From CAYOVG01 sp964407285 (GTDB lineage Bacteria > Desulfobacterota > Syntrophobacteria > Syntrophobacterales > Syntrophobacteraceae): a DNA stretch of 15,623 nucleotides. Of this stretch, positions 1 through 6,267 are shown one piece after another. Within the stretch, counting starts at the first letter, position 1. The number at the start of each line of letters is the position of its first letter. The notes under the pieces are model-generated. The model was not told where the DNA came from. It made no database searches and saw only the letters and a list, made by a program, of their open reading frames with translations. The position numbers and the translations under genes were made by a program. Location: NCBI GenBank assembly GCA_964407285.1, contig CAYOVG010000151.1:1-15623 (forward strand). Reading direction: 5' to 3'.

Positions 1-1026
1 ATCGCTCTTACCCGGCGCCTGGAGCAACAGCAGCAAAAAGCCGTAAACTGGCTGATTCCTGGCAATGAGTCCACCCTCGAGGTGACCCTCGGATACGAGC
101 AGGTGGCGGTGGACATCACGGCGATGATGGCCAGGACGGAGCCCGATCCTTATGTCAAGCAGACGTTGGACTTTGGTCTGCTGGAAGATTTCGATCATCT
201 GTACCGGTATTCGAACCTCTACGAAATGAGCGAGGGAAAGAAGGCGGAAAACATTGTCGGGAAGTATACGGAAATCATGCCCGGACGCCCAACCGTTGCG
301 GAACATCGCCATCCTTTCGATGATGTCAGGAAGCCGTACGACATGAAGACGGCGAAAATCCTGACCCAATTGCACGCATTGACGATCGTGGCCGGCGAGC
401 AGCAGACGATGAACTACTATATGACCGTCGGAAACCGTCCCGACACAATGATCGGCCGGGGTCTCTACCTCGAGATAGGCATGATCGAGGAGCAGCACGT
501 GACCCAGTACGAATCGCTCATGGATCCCACGGCGAGTTGGTTCGAGCGGCTGGTGCTCCACGAGTACAACGAATGCTATCTCTACTACGGTTTCATGTCC
601 CAGGAAGAGGACGAGCGGATCAAGAAACTGTGGGAAATGCACCTGAACATGGAGATCGAGCACCTGCGCGTTGCGTGCGACTTGATGCGCAAGTACCAGA
701 AGAAGGACCCGGAGGAGATGCTGCCCTCGGAGCTACCGGAACTGACCTTGTTTCAATCCAACGTCGATTATGTTCGCGATGTTCTGGCGAAGCAGACCGA
801 TCTCATATCGGTGGGGCCGGACTATATGCCGCTGGAAAAGCTTCCGAAGGATGCACGTTACTACCAGTACCAGCAAATGGTGAACCATAACGGCAGCGTG
901 CCCTCCGAGCAGGTGATACTCGACAACGTCTCCGCAAGCGGGATCGACTATCGTCTTGAGTTGAAAGGACCGCACCCCGTAAAGCGTTTTCAGGAACGCA
1001 GAAGGGCTACCGAAGAAGTGACGTAG
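1..1026 (+). CDS. Ferritin-like diiron-fold protein (5' end outside window)
   Basis: The frame is open from base 1 to the TAG at 1024-1026, so the gene begins upstream of the window; an in-frame GTG at 82 is possible but probably internal, because good coding sequence precedes it. The product is helical and carries the repeated signature of ferritin-like proteins: a Glu at 397-399, an ExxH motif at 487-498 (EEQH), Glu residues at 562-564 and 571-573 in HEYNE, and a second ExxH at 652-663 (EIEH). The family uses such paired Glu/ExxH helices to bind two irons or similar metals. The specific function (oxidase, metal storage, or a manganese-catalase-like role) cannot be assigned. No membrane segment is seen in the visible part. 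The 3' end overlaps the convergent miaA gene by 37 bp (990-1026), which could couple their expression antagonistically. Confidence 0.72.
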   Translation: MALTRRLEQQQQKAVNWLIPGNESTLEVTLGYEQVAVDITAMMARTEPDPYVKQTLDFGLLEDFDHLYRYSNLYEMSEGKKAENIVGKYTEIMPGRPTVAEHRHPFDDVRKPYDMKTAKILTQLHALTIVAGEQQTMNYYMTVGNRPDTMIGRGLYLEIGMIEEQHVTQYESLMDPTASWFERLVLHEYNECYLYYGFMSQEEDERIKKLWEMHLNMEIEHLRVACDLMRKYQKKDPEEMLPSELPELTLFQSNVDYVRDVLAKQTDLISVGPDYMPLEKLPKDARYYQYQQMVNHNGSVPSEQVILDNVSASGIDYRLELKGPHPVKRFQERRRATEEVT

Positions 1027-1934
1027 CGAGCATCGATCCACTGGAATTCGGGGTCGGCGCGAAACCACGTCATCTGCCTTTTGGCGTAACGGCGTGTTTC
1101 CCCCTGGATTTCACGGATAGCCGCCTCCAGGGAGTATTCTCCCTGGAGGTGGCGGACAATCTGCTTGTAGCCGAGGGATTGCATGGGCTTGAGGCGGGGT
1201 CCGTAGCCCCTTTCGAGGAGGCCGCGCACTTCGTCCACCAGTCCCTGTTCCACCATGACATGGACGCGGCGGTCTATGCGCTCGTAGATCTCGTCCCGGT
1301 CTCGGGTGAGAAACAGCTTGGTAGCGCGATAGTACGATTCCTGAAAACGATGGTTTTGCTGCCGTTTGGAAAGAGGCTCTCCCGTCAGTCGATGGACTTC
1401 CAGTGCGCGGATGATCCGTTGCCTGTCGTGGGAGTGAATGCGACGAGCCAGTTCCGGGTCGACCCGAACCAGTTCGTCGTAGAGCGCATCGAGTCCTCTT
1501 TCTTCCATGTCGCGGAGGAGTTCGTTCCTGATCCTTGCATCCCCGGGCGCTCCGGGGCAAATCCCCTTTTCCAGCGCTTTCATATAGAGGCCGGTTCCTC
1601 CCACGATGAGAGGGACCTTGTTCCGGGAATGCAGGTCATCGATGACGGGCCGTGCGAGAGAAATGTAAAAGGCGGCATCGAAGTGCTCGTCGGGACCGAC
1701 CACATCGAGCACGTGATGGGCGATCGCGGACCGCTCCTCGCGAGTGGGTTTGGCTGTGCCGATGTCCATGTAGCGGTAGACCTGCATGGAGTCGGCGTTG
1801 ACTATTTCCGTGCCCAGGCGGGATGCGATCTCCATTGAGAGCGCGGTCTTCCCGACGCCGGTCGGACCAGCAAGAAATATGACCGGGGGCCGATTATCCT
1901 CGGATGTTTCACGTAGAATCTCGAACGCAGTAAT
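990..1934 (-). CDS. miaA: tRNA dimethylallyltransferase MiaA (non-canonical start)
   Basis: MiaA transfers a dimethylallyl group from DMAPP to N6 of A37 in tRNAs reading UNN codons. The protein has the P-loop GPTGVGKT (codons at 1868-1845), then DSMQVYR and GTAKP for substrate and tRNA binding, GGTGLYMKAL, and the RQRIIRALEV segment, all in family order. The first ATG in frame is at 1835, downstream of the P-loop, and would remove it. Between the in-frame TGA (1952-1950) and the P-loop there is no ATG, GTG, TTG or CTG. The best start is the ATT at 1934-1932, preceded by a purine-rich tract; it gives 314 residues, close to the roughly 300-316 usual for MiaA. ATT is a rare but known bacterial start. 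Other explanations are a sequence error or expression as an extension of the upstream gene, which is in the same frame. The 3' end overlaps the convergent ferritin-like gene. Confidence 0.93.
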   Translation of the reverse strand: MTAFEILRETSEDNRPPVIFLAGPTGVGKTALSMEIASRLGTEIVNADSMQVYRYMDIGTAKPTREERSAIAHHVLDVVGPDEHFDAAFYISLARPVIDDLHSRNKVPLIVGGTGLYMKALEKGICPGAPGDARIRNELLRDMEERGLDALYDELVRVDPELARRIHSHDRQRIIRALEVHRLTGEPLSKRQQNHRFQESYYRATKLFLTRDRDEIYERIDRRVHVMVEQGLVDEVRGLLERGYGPRLKPMQSLGYKQIVRHLQGEYSLEAAIREIQGETRRYAKRQMTWFRADPEFQWIDARYVTSSVALLRS

Positions 1935-1949
1935 CCTTTCCCTTTCCTT
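1935..1949 (-). promoter_or_regulatory. Purine-rich tract before the putative ATT start of miaA
   Basis: On the minus strand the 15 bases between the upstream TGA and the ATT codon read AAGGAAAGGGAAAGG, an all-purine stretch that could pair with the anti-Shine-Dalgarno sequence. It sits directly against the ATT, so spacing is either very short (from the last AGG) or about 9 bases (from the first AAGGA). It is the only ribosome-binding-like sequence able to serve a full-length MiaA, and its position right behind the stop codon of the upstream gene suggests translational coupling. This is inference from sequence only. Confidence 0.4.
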
Positions 1950-2456
1950 TCACTTACCGTAACCCGGGTATTCCCCTTGCTCCATAATATAAGGCGGCAA
2001 ATCTTTCTCGAAACACCTCCTGTTGACGGTACGGTGCAATTCGGCAAGGGCCTCCTCATACTCCGGGGTCCCATGGAGAGCGCGAACACGTTCTCTCAGG
2101 GACTGGACTTCCTGCAATATCTGATTGAGCGCCCGGTGGTCGTCTCGAGTCGCATTCATCCAATCCACCACCGTTTTGCCGGTGGATGATCTGGCGGCAT
2201 GCGCTTTGATGTTCTCTTCGTATCTCTTTCTTTCCCTCGCGATGCGCTCTTCCTCCGCCTTCCTTTCCGCCTCCTCTTTTTCACGCTGATTCTGCCATTC
2301 GAGGGCGATATCCTGTTGCAGTTGAAGCAAAGAAGTCTGGATGGATCTGAGCTTTTCCTTTGATGAAGCGTCGGCGGGACTGATGCATTCTTCGATTTTC
2401 GCCATCATATGAAAAATGCCTTTGAATTCTTCCGTACAATCAGAATACAGATTCAT
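1950..2456 (-). CDS. Hypothetical coiled-coil protein
   Basis: This encodes 168 residues from an ATG at 2456-2454, preceded on the minus strand by AGAGGTG at good spacing. I do not recognise a named family. The middle (roughly residues 45-85) is a highly charged Glu/Arg/Lys helix with runs such as EKEEAERKAEEERIARERK, strongly suggesting a long coiled coil. It is followed by a helical region (residues 95-140) and a short C-terminal segment ending GYGK. There is no signal peptide or membrane helix, so it is probably cytoplasmic. Its TGA stop (1952-1950) is in the same reading frame as miaA, five codons before the likely miaA start, so the two genes form a tight operon. A structural or adaptor role is possible but unsupported. 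Confidence 0.6.
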   Translation of the reverse strand: MNLYSDCTEEFKGIFHMMAKIEECISPADASSKEKLRSIQTSLLQLQQDIALEWQNQREKEEAERKAEEERIARERKRYEENIKAHAARSSTGKTVVDWMNATRDDHRALNQILQEVQSLRERVRALHGTPEYEEALAELHRTVNRRCFEKDLPPYIMEQGEYPGYGK

Positions 2457-3469
2457 TGTCTTTCACCTCTTTGCGCTGTTTTCAAGACCAAATGCAACTC
2501 ACGACAAGACGATCAACCGCGGTCCAGCGATGACCGGGGCGCGGCGAATATGAGGTCACATGTCACCGGAACGGGGCTGCCTATCCGATCCCGGGCTTTT
2601 ACACATGCTGTGTCGTTTCCGCTGGATAGCGTAAGCGGTCTAAACGAGGGCGAGAACCATGCGGAAGCGGACCAGACGGCCGATTCTCACTCTCGCGGAA
2701 ATGAATGCGGCAGAAAAAGCACTGCTAAGAGCCTGTTCAATAACCCCTCCTCCGGGCGCATGATCATGGGCAAATCCTCGACTTCCGTTCGGGCGTTCGA
2801 ATCGACATTGCCGGAGCAGTCTCACTGTTCCGCGGACGGGGGCAGACGCTACGAAACGGGATGCGTGAACGGCGGACCGTCAAGGCCGCAACTATATCCA
2901 ACAATGTCACAGTCGAACCAGTGGAAGATAATAGCACGTCTGCGTGGACGCGTACATACAGAAATTACTATAAACCGGCTAAATCATGCATTTAGTATTA
3001 AGTGTAATGAAAACGGCCTTTTCTGTCGCCCGGCATCCACCGGGCAACCTTCCGCCCCGGCGATTCTCTGGTATTCTTGGACAGGCAGGAAGGTACAATA
3101 CACAAGTTTCCTGTTTTGGCAAGCCATTTCGGCGGCCGGAACCGGCCGCAACGGCGTATGAAAGCCCGGCCCATTATTACAAAACAGTTGATCCGGCCCC
3201 GGCATTCTGGTAAAGGAAGCGGACTTACGGTCAGTCTATAACGTCGAGGGGCATGCAGGCGGCTATACACTCCTTTCGACCGGTCTTCGTCGGCGTTTTG
3301 TTTATCGTCGGAACGTTATCGGCGCTATTGGGCGTTGGCTTCCCAACCTTCACCGCAGCAAGCGATTGCATACCACCCGGATGCCGGTTAATGGCAGGCG
3401 CGCCGTGCGTTGCCGCATTCGGACGGATGGTATGTCCTTTGGACATTTTTCTAAATCGGTCACTGCCAT
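2457..3469. other. About 1 kb without a convincing gene, containing hairpins
   Basis: No reading frame here on either strand resembles a known protein; the longest (plus strand, 2409-3161) has an irregular composition and would overlap the start of the coiled-coil gene antisense. Visible structure: an imperfect hairpin at 2613-2647 (TCGTTTCCGCT against AGCGG-tct-AAACGA), an AT-rich patch near 2965-3005 containing CTAAAT/ATTTAG arms (2979-2995), GCCCGG/CCGGGC (3028-3045), and GCGGCCGG/CCGGCCGC separated by AA (3132-3149). None is followed by a T-run, so they are not typical intrinsic terminators. The region probably carries the divergent promoters of the minus-strand pair and the plus-strand kinase cluster. 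A small hydrophobic frame at 3253-3558 is discussed in the findings. Confidence 0.55.
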
Positions 3470-5647
3470 ATGCTTACGTATCGGAACACAAAGGGAATGG
3501 CCGGATGGTTGCGGGGCATTCCGCCGACTGCCGTCTTTGTGCTGTCGGCCCGGGCTGACGCCGCGGGGGATGCGCTGCAATCCGGCACGGGAATTCGGAC
3601 GGTCGAGGCGGTTGCGTACGTCGTGGGCGCTCTGATTCTTTTGAGTCTGGGCGCAGTGGCGTTGCGACGTTACCGGAACATGGCGAAGCTCAATCGCGAG
3701 CTTCGGGATGCCCTTCGGGTATCCGGACAGAGAGAGGTTGAGGAGATTGAGACGGTCCGGAGGGTTCAATTGCTGGACCAGGTGAATGAAGCCGTTGTAG
3801 CCACCGACCTGGAACATCGGATTGTATTCTGGAACAGGGCGGCGGAGCGGTTATACGGGTGGAGCGCCGAGGAAGCGCAGGGCCGGGAGCTGGGGACGGT
3901 GATTCCGGCGATAATGCCGGACCTGCAGCGGGACGGGATCGTCCAAATAATGAGCCGGGGAGATCGCGGGGAAAACGTTGTTTGCCTCACCCGCGAGGGA
4001 AAGGAGATGACCGTCAACTGGTCCTTTTCGACGGTCAGGGATCACAATGGAAGCCCTGTCGGTCTTGTTGCCGTGGTTCGGGACATTACTGAACAAAAAC
4101 TGGCGGAAGAGGCCCTGAAGAAGTCGGAGGAGCGGTTCAACAAGGTCTTTCGTTTCACACCCCAGGTCATTGTGCTGTCGTCCATGAAGGACGGGCTCTA
4201 CCTGGATTCCAACGACAGGTTCTTCGATATCACCGGGTATACACGGGCGGATGTGGTCGGACAAACCTCCATCGAGATGGGCCTTTGGGCAAGAGCCGAA
4301 GAACGCAACCGGGTGGTGAAGCTCTTGAAAGAGGAAGGAATCGTAAGAGATATCGAACTTCAGTTCCGGTGCAAGGACGGTTCCATACGGGAGGGGCTTT
4401 GTTCGATCGTGGCCGTCGAGTTGGAGGGTGAGCCCTGTCTGCTCTCGCAGATAGTCGATATCAGCGAGCGCAAGCGCGCGGAGGATGCGTTGCGCAAGAG
4501 CGAGGAGCGTCTCAACCTGGTGCTGGAAGGGAGCAACGACGGTTTTTGGGATTGGAACGTGACTACGGGAGAGACGTATTTCAGCCCGGGATGGGGACGT
4601 ATTCTGGGATATCCGCGGGATGAAGTGGAACCGGACATCCAGTTCATGCAGAGGTTGATTCATCCGGACGATGTGGCGAGTGTCGAAAGGAAACTCCACA
4701 ACCACCTGGAAGGCAACAGCAATCGCTACATCTCAGAGCACCGGATGAAAACTCGCTCGGGCGAATGGAAGTGGGTCCTTACGCGGGGAAAGGTGGTTGC
4801 GTGTGGGGGTGAGAGCGAACCGGTCCGCATGGCGGGCACGCTTACCGACATTTCGAATCGAAGGCGGATCGAAGAGGAGCGTGAGCGCCTGGGGCGGGAA
4901 CTGGAGCGAAAGAACAAGGAGTTGGAGAGCATCATCTACGCGGCGTCCCACGATTTGCGTTCTCCGCTGTTGAATATCCAGGGGTTCAGCAAAAGGTTGG
5001 AGAAGGCTTGCGGCAACCTCGCATCGATTATCGAGACGGGCGGGGCTGTGGCGGACCTTGGGGCGCAAACCGCTCCGCTGCTGCGGGAGACGATACCCAA
5101 GGCCCTCCGGTTCATCGATTCCGGGGTTCGGAAGATGGATGCGCTTATAAACGGTTTGCTGCTTCTCTCGCGGGTGGGGAGGGCGGCCTTGCGCACGGAA
5201 GCGATCGACATGAACGAAATGATCCGGTCGATCGTTGCCGATATGAGCCTGCAGATCGGCAGCGCGGCCGCGGCCGTCCATGCGGACGAGTTGCCGTCCT
5301 GCATGGGAGACGCGGTGCAGCTCAATCAAGTGTTTACCAATCTTTTGGACAATGCGCTGAAGTACGCCGATCCGGAGCGGACGCTCCGGATTTCCATAAC
5401 CGGCCGGATTTCGGGCGAGCACAGCATCTACTGCGTCGAGGATACGGGGATCGGGATCGCCGTGGAGCACCAGGAGAAAATCTGGGAGGTATTTCATCGC
5501 CTGGACCCTCTTGGGAGTGTAGCCGGCGAGGGATTGGGGTTGACTCTCGTGAGCCGTATTCTGGATCGCAATAACGGGATGATCTGGGTGGAATCGGAAA
5601 TGGGACGGGGAAGCAGATTCTACGTGGCTCTTCCGAAAGCGGCGTGA
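3470..5647 (+). CDS. Membrane-anchored triple-PAS sensor histidine kinase
   Basis: This is a 725-residue sensor kinase. The N terminus has a short hydrophobic, signal-like stretch (residues 11-30) and one clear transmembrane helix (about 46-66, AYVVGALILLSLGAVAL). Three PAS modules follow: about 98-210, 221-335 and 346-465; the first two end in PAC-like DIT/DIS motifs, and the third is PAS_3-like (DWNVTT, HPDD, WKWVLTRG). A coiled linker leads to a HisKA dimer domain with His494 in SHDLRSPL and an ATPase domain with the N-box Asn628 (LLDNALKY), G1 DTGIGI (Asp658) and G2 GEGLGL (from 686). The SHDLRSPL and FHRLDP signatures resemble the phytochrome-type kinase core. The start is uncertain: ATG 3470 has a weak ribosome site, while ATG 3497 sits directly behind AAAGGGA. 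The signal sensed is unknown; no haem- or chromophore-specific residues are obvious. The cognate receiver is probably the next gene. Confidence 0.92.
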   Translation: MLTYRNTKGMAGWLRGIPPTAVFVLSARADAAGDALQSGTGIRTVEAVAYVVGALILLSLGAVALRRYRNMAKLNRELRDALRVSGQREVEEIETVRRVQLLDQVNEAVVATDLEHRIVFWNRAAERLYGWSAEEAQGRELGTVIPAIMPDLQRDGIVQIMSRGDRGENVVCLTREGKEMTVNWSFSTVRDHNGSPVGLVAVVRDITEQKLAEEALKKSEERFNKVFRFTPQVIVLSSMKDGLYLDSNDRFFDITGYTRADVVGQTSIEMGLWARAEERNRVVKLLKEEGIVRDIELQFRCKDGSIREGLCSIVAVELEGEPCLLSQIVDISERKRAEDALRKSEERLNLVLEGSNDGFWDWNVTTGETYFSPGWGRILGYPRDEVEPDIQFMQRLIHPDDVASVERKLHNHLEGNSNRYISEHRMKTRSGEWKWVLTRGKVVACGGESEPVRMAGTLTDISNRRRIEEERERLGRELERKNKELESIIYAASHDLRSPLLNIQGFSKRLEKACGNLASIIETGGAVADLGAQTAPLLRETIPKALRFIDSGVRKMDALINGLLLLSRVGRAALRTEAIDMNEMIRSIVADMSLQIGSAAAAVHADELPSCMGDAVQLNQVFTNLLDNALKYADPERTLRISITGRISGEHSIYCVEDTGIGIAVEHQEKIWEVFHRLDPLGSVAGEGLGLTLVSRILDRNNGMIWVESEMGRGSRFYVALPKAA

Positions 5648-5795
5648 CAGTTTTCCTTTCCATGCCACGAACAACACGAAGTGATGGAAGGAACTCAACG
5701 GGCTCCCCACTGTTTTTTCGTGCTTTTCGTATTTTTCGTGGTAGAAAATTGGGCGTATTTTGCGTGGCAAAGAATTGTGGAGGGAGAACGGGAAT
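5648..5795. repeat. CACGAA/TTCGTG-rich repeat in the kinase-receiver spacer
   Basis: The spacer contains CCACGAA at 5665-5671 and a T-rich run at 5713-5741 with three spaced copies of TTCGT(G/A), ending in TTCGTGG at 5735-5741, the exact complement of the left arm. The whole could fold as a loose stem. Similar CACGAA-rich dispersed elements are common in intergenic DNA of many bacteria, where they are often mistranslated as short HEKHEK-like peptides, and the minus strand here indeed reads that way. It separates the two signalling genes without an evident terminator. Its function is unknown. Confidence 0.5.
5779..5786 (+). promoter_or_regulatory. Ribosome-binding site setting the receiver start
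   Basis: GGAGGGAG lies nine bases ahead of the ATG at 5796 and fixes that codon as the start, in preference to an in-frame TTG at 5760 that has no comparable site. Confidence 0.7.
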
Positions 5796-6263
5796 ATGCC
5801 GGGCAATCAGAATTCCAGCAACATCACGATCCTTATAGCCGAAGATGACGAGGGACATGCGGAACTAATACAGGACCACCTGAGGGATGCGGGAGTGTAC
5901 AACCCGATGCTCCGCTTTCGGGACGGTCAGGAGGTATTGGATTTTCTTTACGAAAAGGGTGACGGGCCGAAACTGCTGGTTGGGCACGCATACCTGCTGC
6001 TCCTGGACATCCGCATGCCGAAGGTGGATGGGGTCGAGGTCCTGCGGATCATCAAGGCGGATGCCCGGTTGAAGAACATTCCCGTCATAATGCTCACCAC
6101 CACGGACGACCCGCGTGAGGTGGAGAGCTGCTATCGTCTTGGGTGCAGTTGTTACATATCCAAGCCGGTGGATTACGCCAAGTTTTCTGAAATGCTGAGG
6201 CGCCTGGGACTTTTTATCGTCATTGTAAAAGTCCCCGAGATCGAAGAGGCGGAGGAGCAATAA
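5796..6263 (+). CDS. Stand-alone response-regulator receiver (Rcp1/CheY-like)
   Basis: This is a 155-residue protein made of one receiver domain with no output domain. The phosphorylation site is complete: acidic pocket Glu16-Asp17-Asp18, phospho-acceptor Asp71 in LLLLDIRMPKVDG, Thr101 in MLTTTDD, and Lys123 in SKPVD. The extended loop (RFRDGQEVLDFLYEKG) and overall length match the Rcp1 group, which in other bacteria takes phosphate from phytochrome-type and similar kinases. It probably accepts phosphate from the kinase just upstream and either regulates a partner by binding or passes phosphate on. A hydrophobic, then acidic tail (about 139-155, ending EIEEAEEQ) follows the domain. The stop is only four bases from the start of the hybrid kinase, so the two are almost certainly co-translated. 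Confidence 0.92.
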   Translation: MPGNQNSSNITILIAEDDEGHAELIQDHLRDAGVYNPMLRFRDGQEVLDFLYEKGDGPKLLVGHAYLLLLDIRMPKVDGVEVLRIIKADARLKNIPVIMLTTTDDPREVESCYRLGCSCYISKPVDYAKFSEMLRRLGLFIVIVKVPEIEEAEEQ

Positions 6264-6267
6264 GGCA

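Noticed and set aside
1149..1838. 229-codon plus-strand frame opposite miaA
   Set aside because: It is the antisense of conserved MiaA motifs and has no independent signature.
2730..2760. Insertion-sequence end (GAGCCTGTTCAATAA-like)
   Set aside because: It resembles the ends of some insertion sequences, but no matching opposite end, target duplication or transposase is visible.
2600..3110. Possible c-di-GMP or other riboswitch in the kinase leader region
   Set aside because: GGTCTAAAC (2637-2645) and paired stems suggested a GEMM-like element, but the conserved core order and spacing are not present.
2409..3161. 250-codon plus-strand frame in the large intergenic region
   Set aside because: No family resemblance, irregular composition, no good ribosome site, and a start antisense inside the coiled-coil gene. 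Kept only as non-coding sequence.
4733..5806. 357-codon minus-strand frame antisense to the sensor kinase
   Set aside because: It is a shadow of the kinase coding strand; its N-terminal HEKYEKHEKT-like part comes from the CACGAA repeat at 5665-5741 rather than from a protein gene.
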